Assembly (NCBI RefSeq): GCF_946222305.1
Contig: NZ_CAMIHZ010000037.1
Location: 1 to 16,534 of the forward strand
Origin: an uncultured Corynebacterium sp.
GTDB taxonomy: Bacteria > Actinomycetota > Actinomycetes > Mycobacteriales > Mycobacteriaceae
Direction of reading: 5' to 3'
DNA: 16,534 nt
The notes under the pieces were generated by a model. The model saw nothing but the letters and a program-made list of their open reading frames with translations, made no database searches and had not been told where the DNA came from. The first letter of the stretch is position 1, and every line of letters begins with the position of its first letter. This document shows, piece after piece, positions 6,274 to 13,022 of this stretch. Position numbers and translations under genes: made by a program.

Positions 6274-9200
6274 TTGAGCAGCCAGGCTTTCACCCCTCTC
6301 CCGAATAGCTCCGATGTCGAAGCGGTGGTAACTAAAGCGATCCACCGTGCCGAGCAGTGGCTGGAGGTGGAAGAAACTTCCAAGTCCACCAAGCAGCTTG
6401 CCGACATGGTTCACGATCCTGACGGTGTGGAATTCACCTTCGCCTTCGTTGACCGCGTTGCCCGTCCAGAAGATAACAAGGTGGCAGCCAAGGAGTTCAT
6501 GCGCATCGCGCACCCTCTGAAGCGCAACGCACCCGTGCCGGGCTTCATGAGCTTCCTGGATCAAGTGCTCGTCGCCGCCGGATCCGTGGCCGCTCCACTG
6601 CTACCCAGCGTCGTCATGCCCATCGCGCGTAAGTACCTGCGCTCTACCGTGAGCCACCTAGTGCTCGACGCCGAGTCCAAGGCTCTAGACGACCTGCTGG
6701 ACCGCAGCCGCGAAGATGGCTTCCGCCTCAACCTGAACCTACTTGGCGAGGCAGTTCTCGGTGAAGCCGAGGCTCAGAAGCGTCTCGACGCCATTGTTGA
6801 GCTGCTTAAGAACCCTCGTGTGGACTATGTTTCCGTGAAGGCATCCTCCGTCGTCAGCCAGCTCAACCACTGGGATCTGGAGGGCAGCACCGAGCGCCTC
6901 AAGGAGCGCCTGCGTCCTCTCTACCGCCAGGCCATGAAGCGCCAGCCACACCCCTTCATCAACATGGATATGGAGGAGTACAAGGACCTCGACCTAACCA
7001 TCAAGCTATTCACCGAGCTGATGGATGAGGAAGAATTCCTCGAGCTGGAGACCGGTATCGTGTTGCAGGCCTACCTGCCAGATACCTTCGACGCCTTGGT
7101 CAAGTTGACCGAATACGCCAAGCAGCGCCGCGCCAAGGGTGGCGGCAAGATCAAGGTCCGCCTCGTTAAGGGCGCTAACCTTTCCATGGAACGTGTGGAT
7201 TCCGAGGTCCACGATTGGCCACAGGCTCCTTACCTAACCAAGGCCGAGGTCGATGCCAACTACGTCCGTTTGATCGACTACGCCTTGCAACCTGAGAATG
7301 CCGACGCCATTCGCATTGGTGTGGCTTCACACAACCTGTACCACGTAGCACTGGCTCACGAACTGTCCGTCGTCCGCAACGTCGAAGAGCAGCTGGACGT
7401 GGAGATGCTGCAGGGTATGGCCCCCGGTCAGGCCCGCGCCGTTCGCGATGTCGTCGGCGGCCTGATCCTGTACACCCCAGTGGTCAAGGCCGAAGATTTC
7501 GACGTCGCGATTAGCTACCTGGTTCGCCGTCTCGAGGAAAACGGTGCGAAGCAGAACTTCCTCTACGCGCTGTTCACCCCATCGGATGACGAATCCGATG
7601 AAAACGGCAACACCCCGATGCAAGCACAGGAGCTGCGTTTCCGTCATTCCGTTCAGGATCGTTGGAAGACGTTCGCAGGTCGGCGTCGTACCCAAAACCG
7701 CCTGGAGGAAGAAGAGCAAAAGCTCGGCTGCCGCAGCGACTCCACGCCAGGAAACTTCGTCAACGAGCCCGATACCGACCCAGTGCTGCCAGCTAACCGC
7801 GAGTGGGCAGCACGCATCGTGGCACCAGAGTCCAACCCCGGTCCTGCGCAAACCCCATCGGTCACCGACCCAGCCGTTGTCGACGAGGCTGTTGCCCGTT
7901 GCCGCAAGTCCGCTGAGGAGTGGTCTAAGAAGACCGGCCACGAGCGTGCCGAGTTGCTTGACCGTGCTGCCGACGCACTGGCAAACAACCGTTCCAAGCT
8001 GATCTCCGCAGCTGTGTTCGAGGCTGGTAAGACCGTTGGCGAAACCGATCCCGAGGTTTCCGAGGCCATCGACTTTGCCCGCTACTACGCAGAGTCCGCG
8101 CGCGAGCTGGATCAGGTACGTGGCTCCGTATTCACCCCATACAAGACCGTCGTGGTTACCCCGCCATGGAACTTCCCGATCGCCATCCCACTGGGCGGCA
8201 TCTTCGCTTCACTGGCCGCCGGTGCCTGCGTGATCATCAAGCCTGCACCACAGGTTCTGCGCATTGCAGAGGTCTTCATGGAGATCATCCGCGAAGCTGG
8301 CATCACCGAGGATCTGGTGCAGCTAGTCAACGCCGATGAGGCCGACGCCGGCAAGCGCTTGATCTCTCACCCAGATGTGGATTCCGTCATCCTCACCGGC
8401 GCGTCCGAAACCGCCAAGCTGTTCCGCAGCTGGAAGCCACGCATGGTCATCAACGCTGAAACCAGCGGTAAGAACGCCCTGATCGTGACCCCCGCTGCTG
8501 ACCCGGATTTGGCTGTTGCCGATATCTTTAAGTCCGCTTACGGCCACGCGGGCCAGAAGTGCTCCGCGGCTTCCCTGATTATCACCGTGGGTTCCATCGG
8601 CGATTCCAAGCGGTTCATGGGTCAGTTGGTCGATGCGGTTCGCTCCATGAAGGTTGGGCCAGGTTACGACATCTCCACCTACATGAACGGCATCATCGAG
8701 CCTCCAGGGGACAAGCTGCTGCGCGGCCTGACCCAGCTGGATAAAGGCGAGAAGTGGCTGGTTAAGCCAGAGAAGCTGAACGAGGAAGGCACCCTGTGGA
8801 GCCCAGGTCTGCGCGACAACGTGCAGCCAGGTAGCTGGTTCCACACCCACGAGTGCTTCGGACCAGTGGCCGGCATCATGCACGCCGAGACCCTGGACCA
8901 GGCAATCGAGTGGCAGAACTCCACAGGATTCGGCCTGACCGGTGGCATCCACACCATCGACGTTGAGGAGACCGCTTATTGGCGCGAGCGCGTCGAGGTC
9001 GGTAACGCCTACGTCGAGCGTGGCATCACCGGCGCTATCGTTCAGCGCCAGCCATTCGGCGGTTGGAAGAACTCCTCCTTGGGCTCCGGCGCCAAGGCTG
9101 GTGGCCCGAACTACGTCGCCCAGCAGGGTGTATGGAGCGAGGGTGACATCAGCCAGCTGGTTCCAGGCACCTTGCCTACGCACATCACGCAGCTGCTGCG

Positions 9201-9750
9201 CGAGATCCGCGGCCTGGGCTCCCCTGCCCTAGACAAGCAGGATCACTTCTGGCTGCGCCGTGCCGCTGAGTCCGATGCTCACGCGATGGCAACCGAGTTC
9301 GGTGTGGAGCACGACAACACCGCACTGGTGGTGGAGTCCAACGTGTTCCGCTACAAGCCATTGCTGGAGCCACTGCGCGTCCGCGTGAACCCAGGCGCGA
9401 ACCCACGCGATCTGCTGCGCCTGAAGCTGGCTTCCGCTGCCACCGGCACCGAGCTGGACATCACGGCAACCCACGAGGTTGCTTCCTCTTGGGGCGAGCT
9501 GGGCATGGGCATGCGCGTAGCATCCGACGAAGACTTCGCTGAGGAAATCGAGACTACGCAGTCCGTCCGCGTGCGTTCCTTGGGCGTAGCACCAGACTCC
9601 CTGTACGAGGCCGCCGCGCAGTCGGGTTCCGTCATCCTGGATCAGGACGTGCTGCCTGATGGCCGTCGCGAGCTGCTGCCACTGCTGCTGGAGCAGGCTG
9701 TGTCCACCACCGAGCACCGCTTCGGTTACATCCACGGTCTGACCCCTTAA
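6274..9750 (+). CDS. putA: Bifunctional proline dehydrogenase / L-glutamate-gamma-semialdehyde dehydrogenase
   Basis: PutA oxidises proline to P5C with FAD, then P5C/glutamate semialdehyde to glutamate with NAD+. With the TTG start it has 1158 residues. The PRODH barrel (about 130-450) shows VSVKASS (186-192), RLVKGANLSME (296-306), GVASHN (349-354), EMLQGMA (377-383) and YLVRRLEENG (415-424), whose arginines bind the proline carboxylate in the family. The P5CDH half (about 510-960) shows PPWNFP (630-635), the general-base Glu729 in NAETSGKN, and nucleophile Cys763 in GHAGQKCSAAS. A C-terminal region of about 180 residues follows. There is no N-terminal ribbon-helix-helix, so it should not be a DNA-binding PutA. 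The frame is open to GTG 6196, but TTG 6274 has GAGG (6264-6267) 6 bases upstream and leaves SSQAFTPLPN at the front. Codon use looks strongly biased, suggesting high expression. Confidence 0.95.
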   Translation: MSSQAFTPLPNSSDVEAVVTKAIHRAEQWLEVEETSKSTKQLADMVHDPDGVEFTFAFVDRVARPEDNKVAAKEFMRIAHPLKRNAPVPGFMSFLDQVLVAAGSVAAPLLPSVVMPIARKYLRSTVSHLVLDAESKALDDLLDRSREDGFRLNLNLLGEAVLGEAEAQKRLDAIVELLKNPRVDYVSVKASSVVSQLNHWDLEGSTERLKERLRPLYRQAMKRQPHPFINMDMEEYKDLDLTIKLFTELMDEEEFLELETGIVLQAYLPDTFDALVKLTEYAKQRRAKGGGKIKVRLVKGANLSMERVDSEVHDWPQAPYLTKAEVDANYVRLIDYALQPENADAIRIGVASHNLYHVALAHELSVVRNVEEQLDVEMLQGMAPGQARAVRDVVGGLILYTPVVKAEDFDVAISYLVRRLEENGAKQNFLYALFTPSDDESDENGNTPMQAQELRFRHSVQDRWKTFAGRRRTQNRLEEEEQKLGCRSDSTPGNFVNEPDTDPVLPANREWAARIVAPESNPGPAQTPSVTDPAVVDEAVARCRKSAEEWSKKTGHERAELLDRAADALANNRSKLISAAVFEAGKTVGETDPEVSEAIDFARYYAESARELDQVRGSVFTPYKTVVVTPPWNFPIAIPLGGIFASLAAGACVIIKPAPQVLRIAEVFMEIIREAGITEDLVQLVNADEADAGKRLISHPDVDSVILTGASETAKLFRSWKPRMVINAETSGKNALIVTPAADPDLAVADIFKSAYGHAGQKCSAASLIITVGSIGDSKRFMGQLVDAVRSMKVGPGYDISTYMNGIIEPPGDKLLRGLTQLDKGEKWLVKPEKLNEEGTLWSPGLRDNVQPGSWFHTHECFGPVAGIMHAETLDQAIEWQNSTGFGLTGGIHTIDVEETAYWRERVEVGNAYVERGITGAIVQRQPFGGWKNSSLGSGAKAGGPNYVAQQGVWSEGDISQLVPGTLPTHITQLLREIRGLGSPALDKQDHFWLRRAAESDAHAMATEFGVEHDNTALVVESNVFRYKPLLEPLRVRVNPGANPRDLLRLKLASAATGTELDITATHEVASSWGELGMGMRVASDEDFAEEIETTQSVRVRSLGVAPDSLYEAAAQSGSVILDQDVLPDGRRELLPLLLEQAVSTTEHRFGYIHGLTP

Positions 9751-9766
9751 TCAGCCGTTAGCAAGT

Positions 9767-9824
9767 TCCCCGGTTGAAGTCGGGGACTCCCCTCAGGGCT
9801 TTCTGGCCCTGAGGGCTCTTTTTT
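9767..9824 (+). terminator. Double-hairpin intrinsic terminator of putA
   Basis: A first stem, TCCCCG (9767-9772) with CGGGGA (9781-9786), is followed by a 10-bp perfect stem, CCCTCAGGGC (9790-9799) with GCCCTGAGGG (9806-9815), loop TTTCTG. Then comes CTCTTTTTTA. The second hairpin with its T-run is a textbook rho-independent terminator 39 bases after the putA stop. On the minus strand no T-run follows, so it should not stop prfB. Confidence 0.92.
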
Positions 9825-9847
9825 AGGCGGATTGTTTGGCTCGTCGC

Positions 9848-9915
9848 TGTTCCCGCTCGCTACCCCCCTGTGTTCCTCCTCGCTACCCCCTGTGTTCCCG
9901 CTCGCTGCCTCCCCC
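9848..9915. repeat. Three imperfect 22-23-bp tandem repeats between putA and prfB
   Basis: Three adjacent copies of a unit close to TGTTCCCGCTCGCTACCCCC occupy 9848-9870, 9871-9892 and 9893-9915. The second copy has TCCTCC for TCCCGC; the third drifts at its end. There is no spacer, so this is not CRISPR. The array lies between two convergent gene ends and would be in the prfB 3' untranslated region on the minus strand. Function unknown. Confidence 0.75.
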
Positions 9916-9950
9916 TTTTCCTAACCGACGCCCCCTAGCGCGAGAGGGAA

Positions 9951-11081
9951 TTAATTTTCGGTCGACTGCGACATGCGCCAACGAATTCCCGCTTCAAGGA
10001 ACCCGTCAAGGTCACCATCCAGAACCTTTGATGGATCATTGACCTCGTGATTTGTGCGCAGGTCCTTCACCATTTGGTAGGGGTGCAGCACGTACGAGCG
10101 CATTTGGTTACCCCACGAGGCGTTACCGCCAGCACCGAGCGCATCCAACTCGGCTCGCTCTTCTTGGCGCTTGCGCTCTAGCAACTTGGCCTGCAGCACT
10201 CGCATGGCACTGGCCTTGTTCTGGATCTGGGATTTTTCGTTCTGACAGGTCACCACGATCCCGGTGGGAATGTGCGTCAAACGAACCGCAGAGTCAGTGG
10301 TGTTGACCGACTGGCCACCTGGACCGGAAGAACGGTAGACGTCCACGCGGACGTCCGCATCGGGGATGTCGATGTGGTCGGTTTGCTCCACGACGGGCAA
10401 AACCTCAATCTCCGCAAAGGAGGTCTGGCGCTTGTCGCCGCCACTTCCAAACGGGCTCAGACGGACTAGGCGGTGCGCGCCCTGTTCGACGGACAGAGTT
10501 CCGTACATGTACTCGCCGTGGACGACGAAGGTGGCGGACTTAATGCCAGCTTCTTCGGCGTAAGAGATGTCGTAAATATCCACCTTGTGACCGGACTTTT
10601 CTGCCCAGCGGGTGTACATACGCATAAGCATCTCAGCCCAATCGGCTGCATCTACACCGCCGGCGCCAGAACGAATGTTCACCACCGCTTCGCGCTGGTC
10701 GTACTCGCCAGAAAGCATCGTGGTGACCTCGAGGGACTCGATCTCCTTGCGCAGCTCGGCACGCTCTTCATCCGCCATCTCAACGGCTTCGGCTGCCGTA
10801 TCGGGATCTTCAGCGGCGGCCTCTTCTGCCATGTCATACATGATGGGCAGATCGTCAAGGCGCTGGCGCAGGGACTTCACTTTGCGGAGTTTTCCCTGCA
10901 CGCGCGATAGTTCGGAAGTCACTTGTTGAGCGTGGTCTGGATCGTCCCACAGGCTTGGATCCGCAGCGCGATCTTCCAATTCGCGGGCGGAATCGGCCAA
11001 CGCTTCGAGGTCCAGCACCTTCTCGATGGTGGTGAGAGTACTGTCCATTTCTTTCAGGTCGGTCGTGACTTCCATCTGCAT
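9951..11081 (-). CDS. prfB: Peptide chain release factor 2 (RF2)
   Basis: RF2 ends translation at UGA and UAA. Using the ATG at 11079-11081 gives 376 residues. The stop-codon recognition SPF motif (209-211, in RLSPFGSGG) and the catalytic GGQ (255-257, in SSGPGGQSVNTTDSAVRLTH) are both present, and the SPF identifies RF2 rather than RF1. The remaining sequence closely follows actinobacterial RF2 (for example DWAEMLMRMY, SYAEEAGIKSATF, SWGNQMRSYVLHPYQ). There is no in-frame UGA and no sign of the programmed frameshift seen in many other bacteria, as expected for this phylum. TTG at 11090 and ATG at 11075 are alternative starts. No Shine-Dalgarno sequence is seen, and -10-like TAAACT ends 8 bases before the ATG, suggesting a leaderless message. 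It is divergent from the next gene. Confidence 0.97.
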   Translation of the reverse strand: MQMEVTTDLKEMDSTLTTIEKVLDLEALADSARELEDRAADPSLWDDPDHAQQVTSELSRVQGKLRKVKSLRQRLDDLPIMYDMAEEAAAEDPDTAAEAVEMADEERAELRKEIESLEVTTMLSGEYDQREAVVNIRSGAGGVDAADWAEMLMRMYTRWAEKSGHKVDIYDISYAEEAGIKSATFVVHGEYMYGTLSVEQGAHRLVRLSPFGSGGDKRQTSFAEIEVLPVVEQTDHIDIPDADVRVDVYRSSGPGGQSVNTTDSAVRLTHIPTGIVVTCQNEKSQIQNKASAMRVLQAKLLERKRQEERAELDALGAGGNASWGNQMRSYVLHPYQMVKDLRTNHEVNDPSKVLDGDLDGFLEAGIRWRMSQSTEN

Positions 11082-11089
11082 AATGGGCA

Positions 11090-11106
11090 AGTTTACCCGC
11101 TAGTAT
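11090..11106. promoter_or_regulatory. Compact divergent promoter pair, prfB / IMPase-family gene
   Basis: On the minus strand TAAACT (11090-11095) sits 8 bases before the prfB ATG. On the plus strand TAGTAT (11101-11106) sits 14 bases before the ATG at 11121. The two -10-like boxes are 4-5 bases apart, back to back, so each -35 region would lie across the other promoter and even inside the other gene. This is inferred from position and the TAnnnT pattern only. Confidence 0.4.
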
Positions 11107-11120
11107 GCACAATAGGATTC

Positions 11121-11969
11121 ATGGCTTCCGATAACTCCCCGATCCCTCAGGACATGCTCGACGCGATCATCAAGACGTTCATGGTGGCACACGTGGACGA
11201 TTCCGATGAGCATCTCGCCCAAGCTCTCGTCTTCAACGCCGGCCGCCTGGCGTGGCGTATGCGCGAATCTGGACTGACCACAGAAACTAAAACCTCCGTG
11301 AGTGATGTGGTTACCGCAGCTGATCGTGCTGCCGAGAAGTTCATCGCCGACGTTTTGCGCGCATTCCGTCCCGAAGATGGTCTGTTGGGCGAGGAAGGTA
11401 CGCAGCAGGAATCCACCTCCGGTCGCACTTGGGTAATCGACCCGGTCGACGGAACCTACAACTTCACCATCGGTTCCGATTACTGGTGTTCGGCCCTAGC
11501 ACTCGTGGAGGGATCCCCCGAGGATCCTGATCGTGTGATCTTCGGAGCCGTGCATCGCCCCGCTATGGGGCAAACCTGGTTCGGCGGTCCCGACATCCCC
11601 ACCACCCTGGACGGAAAAACGGTGCAAGCATCCATCGCAGCCGCCAGTGAGACGTGCCTGGGTGGATACCTCCACCCCACGGACTTCGCGAACAAGGATG
11701 TGGCCACCGCCTGGCAGTCGGTGGTTCAGGAGTTCGCGACAATCCGAATGTTCGGTTCTGCTTCCGTCGATCTGGGCGGGGTGGCCGCGGGCCAATTGGG
11801 TTGCTGGATGCAGCGCAGTGTGAAGAGCTGGGATTGGCTGCCCGGCCGTGCATTGGTGGAGGGCGCGGGCGGTAAGGCCGTGCAGATCGAAGCCCAGGGA
11901 ACCACGTGGTCTATTGCTGGGTCGCCTGCGGCGGTCGATGTGGCGTCGGAAAAGATCCAGCAAGCCTAG
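11121..11969 (+). CDS. Inositol-monophosphatase-family phosphatase
   Basis: A 282-residue member of the Mg2+-dependent, Li+-sensitive sugar-phosphatase superfamily. The three metal-binding motifs can be seen: GEEG (90-93) with the metal-binding Glu, WVIDPVDGTYNF (104-115), and SWDWLPG (236-242) near the C-terminus, where most members have WD-x-A-A/G. SDVVTAADRAAE (61-72) is the usual first motif. The start ATG at 11121 is preferred over the longer open frame from 10923, because that extension lies over prfB and reads nothing family-like. hisN follows 105 bases downstream on the same strand; paired IMPase-type genes occur here in corynebacteria. The substrate (inositol phosphate, another sugar phosphate or a nucleotide) cannot be assigned. 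Confidence 0.9.
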   Translation: MASDNSPIPQDMLDAIIKTFMVAHVDDSDEHLAQALVFNAGRLAWRMRESGLTTETKTSVSDVVTAADRAAEKFIADVLRAFRPEDGLLGEEGTQQESTSGRTWVIDPVDGTYNFTIGSDYWCSALALVEGSPEDPDRVIFGAVHRPAMGQTWFGGPDIPTTLDGKTVQASIAAASETCLGGYLHPTDFANKDVATAWQSVVQEFATIRMFGSASVDLGGVAAGQLGCWMQRSVKSWDWLPGRALVEGAGGKAVQIEAQGTTWSIAGSPAAVDVASEKIQQA

Positions 11970-12008
11970 CCAACCGGAAACAACCACAGGAATCATCAGG
12001 CGTCACAG

Positions 12009-12031
12009 AAGTTCACAGGAACCTGTGACTT
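12009..12031 (+). promoter_or_regulatory. Palindrome upstream of hisN
   Basis: TCACAGG-AA-CCTGTGA (12013-12028) is a perfect 7-bp inverted repeat with a 2-base centre; allowing one bulge it extends to AAGT...ACTT (12009-12031). It is followed by a T-rich stretch ending in TGTTTTT. It may be an operator for hisN, whose predicted promoter starts about 9-12 bases later, or a weak terminator for the upstream gene; the 2-base loop argues for a protein site. CACAGGAA also occurs just upstream, near 11985. Confidence 0.45.
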
Positions 12032-12039
12032 TAAGGTTG

Positions 12040-12067
12040 TTGTTTTTGGCTCAGGGCGCGCTAGCAT
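12040..12067 (+). promoter_or_regulatory. Putative hisN promoter (leaderless)
   Basis: TTGTTT (12040-12045), 16 bases, TAGCAT (12062-12067). TAGCAT is the same -10 hexamer as proposed for ssrA. Seven bases separate it from the hisN ATG, and there is no Shine-Dalgarno sequence, so transcription probably starts at the ATG. Confidence 0.5.
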
Positions 12068-12074
12068 AAGCCCT

Positions 12075-12926
12075 ATGACTCAATCGCCAAGCCCCGCTTC
12101 CCGCAGCCATTCCGCCGACCTCACGTTGGCCCTGAGCTTGGCAGATGCTGCCGATCACATCACCATGTCGCGGTTTGAATCCTCGGATCTGCGCATCGAG
12201 ACGAAACCTGACCTCACACCCGTCAGCGATGCCGATACCGCGGTGGAAAAGGAATTGCGGGAAATCATTGCAGCCCAATCCCCCGGCGATGATGTTCTGG
12301 GCGAGGAGTTCGGAGGTACTGCGACGTTCCAAGGTCGCCAGTGGGTCATCGATCCGATTGACGGCACCAAGAATTTCGTCCGTGGCGTGCCTGTGTGGGC
12401 GACTCTCATTGCACTTCTCGAAGATGGCAAACCAGTGGTCGGCGCAGTCTCCGCCCCCGCATTGACTCGCCGTTGGTGGGCTGCCGAGGGCATGGGCGCG
12501 TGGCGTTCCTTTTCTACCCCGGCTGCAACGGGTGCCGATCATCCCATCCCGTCCGCGGAACCGCGCCAGCTGCAGGTCTCGGGCGTGACCGCCATCGGTG
12601 ATTCTTCTGTCGCCATTTCCTCCCTGTCCGGCTGGGCGGATTGCGGTTTGCGGGAGCAGCTCATCTCTTTGACCGATGACGCCTGGCGCTTGCGTGGATA
12701 CGGCGATTTCTGGTCTTACATGTTGGTCGCAGAGGGCGCTGTGGATATCGCCGCGGAGCCCGAGGTTTCCCTATGGGATTTGGCAGCACTCGTGCCCATT
12801 ATTTCTGAGGCTGGTGGCCGTTTCACCTCGGTTAATGGTGAAGATGGACCCCACGGCGGGTCGGCCGTTGCCACCAACGGGGTCCTCCACGATGCCGTGT
12901 TGGGTTATCTTTCCTCCGATGCTTAA
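12075..12926 (+). CDS. hisN: Histidinol-phosphatase HisN (IMPase family)
   Basis: In actinobacteria the penultimate step of histidine synthesis, histinol phosphate to histidinol, is done by an IMPase-family enzyme, HisN. This 283-residue protein has its pattern: TPVSDADTAVE (48-58), GEEFGG (76-81), WVIDPIDGTKNFVRGVPVW (90-108) and LWDLAALVPI (233-242). The aspartates of DPIDGT and WD bind the metal ions. The KNFVRGVPVWATLI segment is what separates HisN from generic inositol phosphatases, as far as I can judge by eye. It stands alone rather than in a his operon, which is common. A palindrome and a leaderless promoter precede it. A general inositol monophosphatase is the alternative reading. 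Confidence 0.88.
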   Translation: MTQSPSPASRSHSADLTLALSLADAADHITMSRFESSDLRIETKPDLTPVSDADTAVEKELREIIAAQSPGDDVLGEEFGGTATFQGRQWVIDPIDGTKNFVRGVPVWATLIALLEDGKPVVGAVSAPALTRRWWAAEGMGAWRSFSTPAATGADHPIPSAEPRQLQVSGVTAIGDSSVAISSLSGWADCGLREQLISLTDDAWRLRGYGDFWSYMLVAEGAVDIAAEPEVSLWDLAALVPIISEAGGRFTSVNGEDGPHGGSAVATNGVLHDAVLGYLSSDA

Positions 12927-12961
12927 AATGTAGCCCCAAACTATTACACCGACACTTCTGC

Positions 12962-12983
12962 GAGGCGGGTTCTTCCACGCCTC
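12962..12983. other. Small hairpin between hisN and the acyltransferase gene
   Basis: GAGGCG (12962-12967) pairs with CGCCTC (12978-12983) around a 10-base loop. There is no T-run, so it is not a convincing terminator. It leaves open whether hisN transcription continues into the next gene, which has a possible own -10 (TAGTCT, 13005-13010). Confidence 0.3.
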
Positions 12984-13022
12984 CGGCTACCCTCACAACC
13001 CACTTAGTCTGACTGCGTTTCC

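Noticed and set aside
8323..9183. 286-residue minus-strand frame inside putA
   Set aside because: Shadow of a strongly codon-biased gene; the plus strand holds the conserved P5CDH motifs.
9848..9915. CRISPR-like array
   Set aside because: Units are directly adjacent, without spacers, and no cas genes are nearby.
9951..11081. Programmed frameshift in prfB
   Set aside because: The frame is uninterrupted from start to stop with no internal UGA, as usual for actinobacterial RF2.
10923..11120. Long N-terminal extension of the IMPase-family gene
   Set aside because: It runs across the prfB 5' end on the other strand and resembles no family sequence; ATG 11121 fits the family start.
12013..12028. 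GlxR/CRP binding site
   Set aside because: The half-sites are in the reverse arrangement (TCACA then TGTGA) with the wrong spacing.
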